From: Entrophospora sp. SA101
Lineage: Eukaryota; Glomeromycota; Glomeromycetes; Entrophosporales; Entrophosporaceae
NCBI GenBank assembly: GCA_958430865.1
Contig: CAUDNR010000113.1
Span: 160,476-224,475, forward strand
Direction of reading: 5' to 3'
Length of the DNA: 64,000 nt
This document shows positions 12,419 through 22,689 of the stretch, piece by piece. The notes beneath the pieces are model-generated. The model searched no databases, had not been told where the DNA came from, and worked only from the letters and a program-made list of their open reading frames with translations. Within the stretch, counting starts at the first letter, position 1. Every line of letters begins with the position of its first letter. The position numbers and the translations under genes were made by a program.

Positions 12419-12577
12419 CTAAACCCCTACTTTATTGATTATCCAACTCTTCATACACAAATATGCTCTTGCAGTTTCTGGCAATAAGCAATTTCGCACC
12501 TTACTGATTGTATTTCCAGCAACTGAGAAAGCACATTCTGATGGAACACTGGTTGCTTGTATTGTAAGATAATCCTG
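12419..12577 (-). pseudogene. hAT transposase C-terminal dimerisation (hATC) fragment
   Basis: The minus-strand frame reads about 52 residues to a TAG. It contains TSVPSECAFSVAGNTISKVR followed by NCLLPETARAYLCMKSWI, the conserved hATC signature (SVPSER.FS..G......R..L.P......M...W). The rest of the transposase, including the catalytic core, is missing; the upstream side is replaced by tandem repeats. Non-functional relic. Confidence 0.8.
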
Positions 12578-12579
12578 CG

Positions 12580-13110
12580 TCATTAAGATATTTCAAAAAT
12601 CATTTTTTACAATTCACCAAAAAGACCATTTTTTACAATTCAAAAAATCATGCCAAAAGTCTATTTTTTACAATTTAAATGATTTATTAGGATAATGTCA
12701 AAAAATCTTTTTTTACAATTCACCCCAAAAGTTTATTTTTTACAATTTAAATGATCTGTTAAGATAATGTCAAAAGTCTTTTTTTTTTACAATTCGCCAA
12801 AAGACCATTTTTTACAATCCAAAAAATCTTTTTGCAATTCACACCAAAAGTCTATTTTTTACAATTTAAATGATAATGTTAAAAAGTCTTTTTTTACAAT
12901 TCGCCAAAAGACCATTTTTTACAATTCAAAAAATCTTTTTACAATTCATGCCATAAGTCTATTTTTTACAATTCTTTTTAAATTCATGCCAAAAGTCCAT
13001 TTTTTAAAATTTAAAATGATTTATGTCAAAAGCCTTTTCTGCAATTTGCCAAAGGTCCATTTTTTTTATACAATTCAAAAAAAACCATTTGCAATTCGCC
13101 AAAAGACCAT
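12580..13110. repeat. AT-rich minisatellite inside the hAT-like element
   Basis: Degenerate tandem units of roughly 60-120 bp are built from 'ttttttacaatt', 'cgccaaaagacc' and 'aatgtcaaaagtc' words. The long frame through it (12767-13117) is a by-product of the repeat. A diverged version follows the hATC fragment in the second copy (63440-64000). Confidence 0.75.
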
Positions 13111-13518
13111 CTGTTAATATTAAATAATTAAATTTATTTGAGGTCAAAACCACTTCACCATATCGGGATATTTTAATATCCGTTTTTGTCATTTTCATTT
13201 GCCTTCCTTCATTCCTATTGGTCAATTTAGTGATTGGCAAAACAAAAATAATCGCCAACATTAAATATTAATATGGACAATGACTAGATAGTATCTCATA
13301 AACTGTTTTCATATTAGGAAGTAATACCTTCAAAGAAAATTTTATATGTAGTGAAAATTTTCAAAGAAAATTAGTTTTGGCAATAATATTTTGTGTTACA
13401 TCTATTTTGGAACCGGTTCCAAGAACCGGTTCAAACGGTTCGGTTCGGTTCGGTTCTATTGTAACCGGTTCCATGGAACCAGAACCGAACCGAACCGAAC
13501 CGAACCGCCCCATCCCTA

Positions 13519-13662
13519 GTGCCTGTCTCTTTTAATTTTTTTAAATTTCTTTGAATAGTACGAAGGGGTATTTTTGATATTTCATGTATTTCTTTTGGTA
13601 AATGGACACCATTCATCCAAAAATGTAAAATTGTTTTACGTTGTGCTTCTAATTTTGCAATA
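13519..13662 (-). pseudogene. Tc1/mariner transposase N-terminal HTH fragment
   Basis: The minus-strand frame from the ATG near 13662 reads about 48 residues that match the first helix-turn-helix of Tc1-like transposases (AQRKTILHFWMNGVHLPKEI, then KIPLRTIQRNLKKLKETGT). It resembles the N-terminus of the element at 16320-17603. It is cut off by the hAT terminus at 13518, so only a stub survives. Confidence 0.65.
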
Positions 13663-14757
13663 ACCATCTTTTACAAAGTTTGCACGTCAAAAAAATAAAG
13701 ACAGACAATGTGATAAATATGTACAAGGATTGATTATCACATAAACAAGTTATCCAATCATTTTGAGCATAATGGACATTCGTTTTATCACTTTGTGACA
13801 AAATCGATCGTCGATCTTTTTTATATTGTGAAACATGCTATTTCAATTGAGTTTAGAATAGAAATAGTCTCTTGACTGCGCACAAAAACCATTTTATGAA
13901 ACACATACATTTTTTTACGTTTATATATATTTTCAACTTTTCTTTACATTCTGGCAATACCCAATCAAGTCGATCAATTTGATTTCAACAAGTTACCTTA
14001 GAAGTAAAAGTTTAAGGCTTCTGTGATCTTGTCTGTCAGAATTGTGTCATTATTATTTATTATTATTGTTTATTTTATTTTTTTTTTAAAATATGAATGA
14101 TAACATTTTACTTTATTAATAAGTCATTATTATACTTGCAGGTAAAGACTTATTCTATATTCTTATTATTATTATACTTTAAAGAAATAAGTATTTATTT
14201 TATATATTTGATTAACTTATAACTTATATTCAACTTTTTCCAATAGTACAAAGATCATATAATAGGTTGTATCTTGATTTTTTTATGATGCATTTAAAAA
14301 ACATGAAGGATTTTTAAACAACAATAACAGATATACTCAGGGTGTAATTATAAAGTGATGTATATAATTTAAAAAACGTATTTCTTTTATATTTATATTT
14401 ATCCTTTAAAGGAAATGAAATTTATCCCACCAAACGGAAAAATTACTATTTAAAACCATTTTTTTTTTTTTTTTTTTAAATAGAAAAAGGCATTTTTTAT
14501 ACATATCATCATTCATAATCAATTATTTTTTCTTTGGAAAATAAATAATGCACAAAAACATGTATTCAAAAAAAATTTGTTTTTTTTTGAAATTCACAAT
14601 TAGAAAAGGTTGTTATCCTGCGATATCTGGTCTAAAACCGCGAAGATACTTGTTCTAATAAACAAGGTTACCTAGGGAGAAAAAACAATTTAGAATACAG
14701 ATATTTGCACTAAAAATTTCTTCCAAATTTGGACAAAATCCTTTAAATATTACAAAA
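13663..14757. other. intergenic, nothing recognised
   Basis: AT-rich sequence with poly-T/A runs (a long T run near 14460-14478). No exon chain, RNA gene or transposon terminus was recognised. Confidence 0.45.
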
Positions 14758-15036
14758 TTAATTATTATTACTGTGATATTCTAGAAAATAATTTCTTTTT
14801 GAGTTTAAACGTAAAGCAACATCACATAGAGTACAAAATACACGTGAACAATTATCATTAGTTGTAGCATTTATTCCTTCTTCTTGCCTTTGATATTTAC
14901 AATACTCACATACAATCCTATTTTCTCTATATTCAGGAAAACAATTTCCTGACGTTGGTCTTTGTGATCCACTATAATAGTATTTTAAATCATACCATTT
15001 GAAATCTTGGATCAGGCAATATTTAAAAAAAATCAT
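14758..15036 (-). pseudogene. piggyBac-like (DDE_1_7) transposase C-terminal cysteine-rich fragment
   Basis: The minus-strand frame of 92 codons ends with a Cys-rich module: CEYCKYQ, then about 20 residues, CTLCDVALRLN, then RNYFLEYH. The spacing CxxC...CxxC followed by R-N-x-F-x-x-Y-H is the C-terminal zinc-binding tail of piggyBac-type transposases. The DDD catalytic core upstream is absent. Relic, so non-functional. Family assignment rests on this tail only. Confidence 0.55.
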
Positions 15037-15292
15037 ACAATACCAAATAACGTGATTAGTGGAGTTTGTACTACATGAATAAAATACAATATTATTATTA
15101 TTATTATTATAATTTTGAGATTATGATATATATATGATATATATAGTATCATTTTTATAGTTTGTATAGTGCCAATAATAAATAAAATAATTCTTCGCAT
15201 CGTATACTTTTTGTATTTAATCTAAGTCAACTGTTGAGTTTTTTTTTTGGAATTTTGAAAACCTCTCACTTGTTTATTATTATAAAGAGACA

Positions 15293-16189
15293 ATGTTAAA
15301 AAAAATCTCCAAATTTCTGTTTTTCCTGACTTGTTTATTCCCTGTCGTATCAGCAAGATTACCACTTTCTGATATGTTTAATTTCGAAATAAATAAATAC
15401 ATTCCCTACGTAGTTGTCACCGTAATTCTTTTAATTGCACTTATTCCGATAAATCAATTTAAAAATCTCAGAATGATAATAGCTACAATTTTGGGAATAT
15501 TCACAATATTTATTTTTCCACCTCTATTCCTTTATATGACACAAGGCTTCACCAAGCTCACAATAGTTGATATAGCCTTCAGTTGTTCAATATTCACATG
15601 TAATATAATCTTATTTTCAATTGTTGGTAGTGGATCAGCAACAGCCTATATAACCTTTGTAATGTTCACAGCATTAGTCTTTATAATTTTTCTACCTTTG
15701 CTCTTTTATGCGGCAGAAAGTTTCAACAGTGTTACAATACCCCTTTTAATTTTATTGGAAATCTTCATTTTTACTACAGTAGCAATTCTCCTTATGCTTG
15801 AATCAAATAATGATACGTGCATCTATTTTATTCTCACAATATATATTTTATTAGTTTTATCAATTTATATTTATTGTTTAGTAATTGCGATAAAAAAAAA
15901 AAGCTACGCATATACTACAGTTTTAGTTGTTGATTTAGTATTAGGGTGTTGTCTTGGTGGTTTAAAGGGTACAATATTTGGAGCTATAATAGGTGAAATT
16001 TTAACTGGGTTTAATTTCTATGTTTTATTTTATTCGTTACAAGAGGAGGTCAACCAAGTTTCGCTTTTACTTTTCTGGGCAGATTTGTGGGCTACATTAT
16101 TTGTTATTTATACTACCATTGAACGATACATCAAAAGAGGAGAATTTGTAGAGCGAAAAGTAGAATTTAGTCTTCAGAATTACATCTAA
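15293..16189 (+). CDS. orphan multi-pass membrane protein, 298 aa
   Basis: A single uninterrupted 298-codon frame. The N-terminus looks like a signal peptide (MLKKISKFLFFLTCLFPVVSA, probable cleavage after SA), followed by about seven to eight hydrophobic segments separated by short polar loops, roughly at residues 37-54, 59-80, 90-110, 117-138, 145-168, 176-198, 208-240 and 255-275. The C-terminal ~25 residues are charged. I recognise no family signature. It sits between a piggyBac relic and a Tc1 element, so it could be a lineage-specific gene in an accessory region. Base and codon use look like the neighbours. Start ATG follows an A/T-rich leader. Confidence 0.65.
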   Translation: MLKKISKFLFFLTCLFPVVSARLPLSDMFNFEINKYIPYVVVTVILLIALIPINQFKNLRMIIATILGIFTIFIFPPLFLYMTQGFTKLTIVDIAFSCSIFTCNIILFSIVGSGSATAYITFVMFTALVFIIFLPLLFYAAESFNSVTIPLLILLEIFIFTTVAILLMLESNNDTCIYFILTIYILLVLSIYIYCLVIAIKKKSYAYTTVLVVDLVLGCCLGGLKGTIFGAIIGEILTGFNFYVLFYSLQEEVNQVSLLLFWADLWATLFVIYTTIERYIKRGEFVERKVEFSLQNYI

Positions 16190-16319
16190 GAAGTACATTA
16201 TTTATTATATTATATTATTGGGAAATTCTATTTGAAATTTTGTTATTGGAATTATTTATTATAATGTAATTTCTTCTTTAGCTTATTTTACGAGTGCGAT
16301 TTTATTTATTTACATATAG

Positions 16320-17603
16320 TGTGTTGCAAAAAAAAACCGGGATTATATATTTGGTTATTACAACAAAACGGTCATCCCAAATGATGCAAAAAATATCTCT
16401 TTTAAAAGCCTAAAAAATGTAGTTTTTATTAATAAAAAATTAATATGGTATACGTTCTCCATTATTTTGTATAATAAGCTTACATCGGCATCGTATAGAA
16501 TTTACTAAATTAATTAGGACATTATGTGGAATACTTTGCCATTAATTAATCATAAATCGGTTCTAATTCTTCACAATTTTGTGGCATCCTTTTCTCAACG
16601 TTTCTTTTAACAACGCTCCACAGATTTTCTATCGGATTCAAAGCTGGGCTGTTCGAAAGCCAGTCTATAACATTTGATACATTTTCTGCAAGAAAAGACG
16701 TTGCAAGACGACTTGTATGTTTAGGGTCATTGTCTTGCTGAAATCTCCATTCATCCCCAAGCATTTTTTCTATTTCTGAAACGTGTCTGTTAAGTATTTC
16801 CACACAAAACAACGCATCCATAATTTGTTTAAAACAAAAAAGGCTTGTTTTGCCTTCTACATAAAAACCATCCCACGCGTGAATTTTAGTACGATCCTTT
16901 GGCATCCTTCGAACTGGCCTTTTATCCTTATACCAACGTTCTATAGTATTTCTAAATAATAAAAAGGATGTCTCATCGGTAAATAATGTTTTATTCCAAT
17001 CGTCATTAAGATGTCATTGGGCCCATTGTACACGGTTTTCTTTATGAGACATTGTCAACATTGGTGTAGCCATTTACAGGGCTTTTTTATACCCTTTTTC
17101 GTGTATATGTCTAGAGATAGTTGGATAAGATACTTGCACATGATTTACCGATAATTTTATTGCCAATTTTCTAGTCGAAATTGATGAATCTCTGCGTATA
17201 TATTGCCCCAAAACTTTCGATGCTTCCGCAGTATTTTTTTTTTTGGCGGCCATTTCCTCTAACGTGATCCAAATTGCCAGTTGTTTTTAATTTTTTTATG
17301 TTATCATAGACGGTAGAAAGAGGAACTTTTGTACGCTTATTTATTTCTTTGTGCTCACATACACCGTTATTCCACAAATGTAATATTAATATAGCTTGAC
17401 GTCGGGTTTCTTGTCTTGAAGTAGACATTATATACTTAATTTTCTCAAAAAGCAAAAAAGATTATCAATTATAAAAAATCTCAATATTTATTTTTGAAAT
17501 ATGAGTTCGTCTTGATTTTTATACGGCACGAATTAGGCTTAATTTAGGGACGCTATACACGTTTTTAGTTCACATAAAAATTTCCGGCTTTTTTTGCAAC
17601 ACA
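16320..17603 (-). mobile_element. Tc1/mariner-like transposon, near full length
   Basis: Inverted termini TGTGTTGCAAAAAAA...CCGG on the left and CCGGCTTTTTTTGCAACACA on the right enclose 1284 bp holding one minus-strand transposase gene. A clean TA duplication cannot be read at the borders. The length and single gene fit a Tc1/mariner-superfamily element. Confidence 0.85.
16546..17428 (-). pseudogene. Tc1-like transposase, lightly broken
   Basis: Starts at ATG 17428 with an HTH region (RQETRRQAILILHLWNNGV, then KVPLSTVYDNIKKLK). The frame shifts in an A/T homopolymer near 17231-17241. It then continues through the second DNA-binding part and meets two in-frame stops: a TAA near 17070 before MATPMLTMSH, and a TGA at 17016-17014 in the WAQ[*]HLND context. 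The catalytic triad region survives: FTDETSF (first Asp), QQDNDPKH (second Asp) and NPIENLW (Glu). It ends at a stop at 16546. Only three lesions suggest recent inactivation. It cannot be active as read. Confidence 0.85.
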
Positions 17604-17756
17604 TTTTCAAAATTCATGTATTCATATTCATACTACCAATTTATTTATTTCTAGGAAATGTCAGATATATATATACGGTATTATATAATGGATGATAATT
17701 CATGATCAAAGGTTAAAAAAATGTTGATTTGAAGTCAATGAAAAGTTGAAAAGTAA

Positions 17757-17965
17757 ATAATATCAAATTAATACGAGATACTCGTAATCATCCATTGTGG
17801 AACCCTGAAACATTTTCAGGTCATTTTGAGTGATGAAAGTGGACAATTGTCTAAATTTAAGAAAAAATTTGGTGAAGAAATTTACGATTTAGATTTTGTT
17901 CAATCCGAAGGAGCGTTACCAGAGATTACTAGTAAAGATATTAGGAAAATAAAAAAGAAGAAAAA
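17757..17965 (+). pseudogene. mitochondrial ribosomal protein bL31m (MRPL36-like) fragment
   Basis: One frame reads IKLIRDTRNHPLWNP followed by ETF. A second frame, shifted by one base, continues with DESGQLSKFKKKFGEEI. Together they match the 'RLIxDxRNxPLWNP...SGxLxxFxxR' region of yeast Mrpl36. The N-terminal part is missing upstream, where there is an in-frame stop. The 3' end runs into a lysine-rich tail. The frameshift and truncation suggest a pseudogene, though a sequencing indel in a real exon cannot be excluded. Confidence 0.5.
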
Positions 17966-18179
17966 ACAAATATATAATTATAAAATTTGTTTGTGTTTAA
18001 AGAGATTTTGAGAAATTTTTTGGTCTGATTATTCCTAACGCTAATGATTATATAGTAGCAAATACCGATTTTGTTAAAATACAGAAAAAATTGAGATTTT
18101 ATTTTACATTTCATGTGGCCAATCATAACAAAAGTCACATGTTAAGTCTAACAACAACGAGTTCATTTAAACAAGATTT

Positions 18180-18935
18180 TACTGCCTTTCGCACGTAGGA
18201 TGTACTAATTTAAGTTTATCCTTAAATTCTTGAGGAATATTTTATTGACTTGCTGACTTGACCACATTACCACTTTTTCTCAAAGTACAATACAGCCATT
18301 CAATTCAATTGGAGAATCACACGAAATATGAATACAGGTCCAGGTTTTGGTTGCAAATGGATGCTCTTCTGGAAAAATCGGCCCATCACATGAATAATCA
18401 AAAGATTCTTTAATAATTCAAAGAGACCCAGCTTTTTCAGACGTCAATCTTGTGTCAGAATATAAACAACGTGTTTTTGAACAAACATAGTACTTAATAT
18501 AGTCACGAATTTTGCAGCTGCTACGGTGGAGGTGCATGCTGCTTCTGAATTGAGTTTAGATTGAATTAAAGACAGTCTGTGATTAATATAATTCATTATA
18601 GAGTCTTTTTTTTGAGCAGGAAGTTTAACCTCAGCACTCGTGAGTTTTTCAAAGGCATTTTGTAAATTTGGTGGTAGAGTCCATGGATGAGTTGTTTCTT
18701 CGGGAACAAGCATAAATTTTACTTGAAAAAATTTAAGTGACTTCATTAGCATCATTCGGCCATCTAATCCTTCCTCTACAGGTTTCCATGGATTTGTATC
18801 ATTGGCACGAACTGAAACTCTAACTGTTCTTCCTATATCTGCACCTGAAGTAGCTGAATCAAATATTTCATAAAAGAAACTTTCTTCATTTACTTCTTTA
18901 ATTCTTGGTTGAATCAAACTTTTGAGACCTACATA
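18180..18935 (-). pseudogene. unidentified protein-coding relic with a frameshift
   Basis: The minus strand from about 18935 to 18444 holds a 157-codon, clearly protein-like frame with no ATG at its start (GADIGRTVRVSVRANDTNPW, then EEGLDGRMMLMKSLKFFQVK). It may follow an AG acceptor at about 18930. Downstream the coding look jumps to another frame (TRLTSEKAGSL, then CDGPIFPEEHPFATKTW), with stops between 18430 and 18250. This points to a degraded gene or a member of a repeated family. I do not recognise the domain. Confidence 0.45.
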
Positions 18936-19220
18936 TACTTGGAATATAATGAATCATTTTAAATGAAAGATTAGAGGTAAAAAAGGAAGTCAGAGGCAAA
19001 GATTGTAAGTGTATGCCGATCACTTTTAAAAACGCACGATTTCCTTATTTCTCATCATGTGATCTATAATTCGCAATTTTATTGGTGGATGAATAGTTAT
19101 TTATTATTATTTTTTTAAGGAGAGAGGATGTAAAACAGAGAATCAATTTGATACCGCCTTATATGAATTGATTTTATAAAAAAAAAATATTGTATGTTGT
19201 TAAAAAGTTAAGAGTAATAT
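18936..19220. other. short spacer
   Basis: AT-rich spacer downstream of the succinyl-CoA ligase stop; nothing recognised. Confidence 0.5.
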
Positions 19221-20598
19221 TTAAATCAGGCCTGCCTTTTCCATTTCCTACCAAAAAAAAAAATATTAATAATAACAATATTATTATTATTATTATTTAT
19301 AAAAAACTTTAACTACTAACTTCTCTTAATTGAACTCCGAGTTTAGCAGGACTTTTTGAAATAATAACACCAGCACTTTCCAATGCTTTAATTTTATCAG
19401 TTGCAGCACCTTTACCACCAGCAATTATAGCCCCTGCATGGCCCATACGACGTCCTGGTGGCGCAGTTAAACCAGCAATGAAAGAAACCACAGGCTTTGG
19501 CTGAGATCGGGTCAAATTATATTGTTTTAAAAATTCTGCCGCATTCTCTTCAGCAATACCGCCAATTTCTCCGATTAGTATAATGCCTATATTACAATAA
19601 CAACAATAATGCTATTACTATTTCATTTATTTTATTATTTTATCTTTTTTAAAAAAATAAAACCTTTTGTTTGTTCATCTTCCAAGAACAATTTTAAACA
19701 ATCTACAAAATTTGTTCCATTGAATGGATCACCGCCAATTCCAATACATAAAGTTTGACCAAGATTCACCTGAGTAGTTTGATTGACTGCTTCATATGTC
19801 AAAGTACCAGATCTTGAAACAATTCCAACAACACCTTTTTTGTGGATATGTCCAGGCATAATCCCGATTTTACAAGCACCTGGTGCTATAATTCCGGGAC
19901 AATTAGGACCAATAAGACGTGTTTTATTTTGATTTTTTAAAGCTTTTACTACCTATAAAAAAAAATAAAAAATATTTAATAAGAAAAATAGTATTCTTAT
20001 AGTTATTAGATGCATACTTTAACCATATCTTTCTGTGGAATTCCTTCTGTAATCGCTACCACCAGAGGAATTTCAGCCTTAATGGCATCTATAATAGCAT
20101 TTGCTGCAAAAGGTGGAGGTACATAAATTACAGAAGCATCTGGTTTAACTTCATTAACTGCCTATCAAAAAACATATAAACACGCATAAATACGTTCATT
20201 ATAATTAATGATCAAATATATTTTCTTTTCTAATCTGAAAAATAACCTCAGCTATAGTGTTAAATACGGGTCTTCCTAAATGTTCTTGGCCACCTTTTTT
20301 AGGTGCTACGCCACCAACTAAATTGGTCCCATAATCAATTGCTTGTTGTGAATGAAAAGTCCCCTATCAAAATCAATTGGTTAATATATATATATGAAGA
20401 AAGAAATCAACTAATGTAATTAATTACTTGTTTTCCAGTAAAACCTTGACAAATAACTCTGGTGTTTTTCGTAAGTTTCATGTTTTTATAGGTATCATCA
20501 TATGATGAAGTTCTAATAGTGCTGGCAGAAAAACTTTTTTGTAATTCCAAGAAAAATTTAGGCTTTATTGAACGTATTGACGACTTTAAACTTATCAT
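19221..20598 (-). CDS. LSC1: succinyl-CoA ligase alpha subunit, mitochondrial
   Basis: Six exons on the minus strand: 20598-20428, 20363-20247, 20161-20018, 19952-19664, 19586-19321, 19247-19221. They join in phase to 337 codons plus stop. The first ~35 residues ([19 protein letters not shown]...) are Ser/Lys/Arg-rich and fit a mitochondrial presequence. The CoA-binding Rossmann part follows ([41 protein letters not shown]). The ligase part carries [26 protein letters not shown] and [13 protein letters not shown] with the phosphohistidine. The enzyme converts succinyl-CoA to succinate with nucleotide triphosphate formation in the TCA cycle, together with a beta subunit not in this window. I chose ATG 20598 because the upstream extension lacks an ATG and does not look like presequence. 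Confidence 0.95.
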
Positions 20599-21365
20599 AT
20601 TTAACAAGTAATAAATAATGTTACGCGATATTAATTCGTAAAAAAAATTATTTAAGCAAATTGACAAAGAGAATTGAATTTGGACATCAATTCCTGTCTT
20701 CAAATTTCACACGCACACAAAGCGTGAAAATGATTCACACATGTTAAATTCAAATTAGCCAATCAGATTTCATATCTAAACACCCCATCCCCCAAAATTT
20801 TTAATTGATGATACGCATCTAAACTCGATAAGTCGGACATTTATTTATACTTAAACAATTGATTGCTGCGTCCGACTTATTTATATTATAAAGTACTTTA
20901 AACAATTGATTGCGTCCGACTTATCGAATATCAGAGAAATGCTGATCTATTTACTATAAAAATTTCATATTTATATCAATGATCGACGGAATAATAATAG
21001 CATTCACATTCATGAATCAATTCAAAGTGTTTAATGTCATCATAAAGTTTTATATATTTAATATGTTAAAATTTTTTCGTCTTTATTTTTTTTATTGATA
21101 TGTTTTGAATTTCAAATTCTAATACAAAAACTTTTATATAATGAAAAAATAATGCTTACCTCCAAGAATAAAGTATTTTATTCATCAAACTTGAAAATAA
21201 ATCGGAAATGACAGTAAGTTACACGTAACAAAAATCGGAAACAACCAGTCCAATGATTCTTACTAGCGCTCCATGTCGCAATCCAAAAAAAGAAACAAAA
21301 TGGTCGTAAAGGTGGTTGCAACTAGCGGTTGCAATCATTTTTATATGACGCAAAGGTGGTAGCAA
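20599..21365. other. intergenic upstream of LSC1, with a small inverted-repeat element
   Basis: Holds the ~100-bp inverted-repeat element at 20825-20927 and otherwise AT-rich sequence. At 21240-21365 are two related words (aaaggtggttgcaa and aaaggtggtagcaa) of unknown meaning next to the transposon border. Confidence 0.45.
20825..20927. repeat. small MITE-like inverted repeat
   Basis: TCGATAAGTCGGAC at 20825-20838 is the exact complement of GTCCGACTTATCGA at 20914-20927. The interior repeats 'aaacaattgattg' and a second 'cgtccgactta'. It is about 103 bp and non-coding. Confidence 0.55.
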
Positions 21366-22689
21366 TATAGAAGTTTGCCTAAACTACTAAATTTCGGCAA
21401 CAGTTTCGGCGAATTAAAAAATTTAGTTTCGGTTTTCAAGCAAGCAAAATGCCGAAATTTTAGGCATAATTATTTTTGCCGAAACTAAATCTACGTGCGA
21501 AACTAAATCTATGTGCTGAAACTATAAAATGTGTAAGCCTTTTGTGTAACCAATGATTCATAAAGCATATAATGATAATATTACTTTACCAATAATTAAT
21601 GTCAGTATTGGCATTAATTATTGGTAAAGTAATAATTATTTTTGTCATATATTAACATTAACAATTTAATAATAACGATCTAATTTGAATAATTAAACTC
21701 GTCTATTATATAGTTATTAAATTAAAAAAAGAAATTAAAGAAGTAAAACCAATTGCTTTATATGAGCGAATTATCTTGGATTTTCCTAATAGGGAATTAT
21801 TCAGTCAAAAACTTTCAACCATTGCTCTTCCAATTAGTCATTAAAGGTGTTGAGGAAGTAGAAAGAAATAGTTAGGTTAATGGTTTGCTTAAATCACTAA
21901 ATTTCAGCAAATGCCGGAACCAAATCTATAGTAATAGTAATAATTTCATAGAGATTTTATCACGGGAAAATTTTTTGTTACACATAATTTATAAATGCGC
22001 ACATTCAAATAATAAAAATAATAATAATAACCTTTTTCTTTTCTTTATTTAAAGATAAAGATATTATCCTGTCCTTAAACTAATCAAGATTGCTGAAAAG
22101 AAATCATTTTTTATGTTATAAAAAATTTTTGGAGAATCATCTACAAATTACAAAATTGAAAATGAAGGCGTGAGAAGTATCTTCCTAAATATATTATCAA
22201 TAAAGCTAAGCAAATGCATTCTTTGGGTAATCTATTCATTGTTTGCTTTGTGGGGAATAATAAGAGTGTTTACATAGCTAATGAAGATTTTCAGATTTGG
22301 AAATCATAGACTTGGATTAAGAAGATAATGATCCAGAATATGGTATTCAACTAGTGCATTTCCCAACAACACCAAAATCTGCCAAAGCAAACACCTTACC
22401 AAACTTACACTTTGTTGATATCAATGTAACCAAAGAATTATAATACCTTCTACATAATAATAATATTAAATGTTTTGCAATAATAATAAAATTTCTTGTA
22501 TTTCAACAATAATTAATTTGTTTCAAAAGAAAATGTCTAATCATTATAAAATAGTTTCAACAAAAATTGAAGTTTCGGCACAGTGATTAAGTTTCGGCAA
22601 AGTAACTGAGTTTCGAACTATTAGTTTCTATAACCTGTTTTTTCCTGAGTTTCGGCATCATCACAATTTAGTTTAGGCAAACTTCTATA
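21366..22689. mobile_element. non-autonomous DNA element with TATAGAAGTTTGCC ends and TTTCGGC subterminal repeats
   Basis: The left end TATAGAAGTTTGCCTAAACT and right end AGTTTAGGCAAACTTCTATA are exact inverted repeats. Both ends carry clusters of 'gtttcggca' or 'tgccgaaac' words within about 200 bp, a typical transposase-binding layout. The 1.3-kb interior contains broken coding-like sequence (for example near 21720-21850 and 22140-22440) without a recognisable domain, and a perfect 22-bp hairpin at 21580-21633. Confidence 0.65.
21580..21633. repeat. perfect 22-bp-stem palindrome
   Basis: ATTACTTTACCAATAATTAA plus TG (21580-21601) and its exact complement (21612-21633) flank a 10-base loop. 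It lies inside the 21366-22689 element. Confidence 0.85.

Larger units (their letters stand above)
11999..13518. mobile_element. hAT-like element with transposase fragment and internal minisatellite
   Basis: Termini TAGGGATGGGGCGGTTC and GAACCGCCCCATCCCTA are inverted repeats, followed by long subterminal 'ggttcggttcgg' and 'aaccgaaccg' tracts. Inside lies a minus-strand hAT dimerisation-domain fragment (12419-12577) and an AT-rich tandem repeat (about 12580-13110). Flanks differ on the two sides (pogo-like on the left, Tc1-like on the right) with no target duplication, so the element may be a recombinant between two insertions. Confidence 0.65.

Noticed and set aside
12580..13110. CRISPR-like array
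   Set aside because: The repeats are degenerate, directly abutting and AT-rich without unique spacers, and the genome is eukaryotic.
12767..13117. 116-codon plus-strand frame
   Set aside because: It is made only of the AT-rich minisatellite units (repeated SFFTIRQKTIFYN-like residues); a by-product of the repeat.
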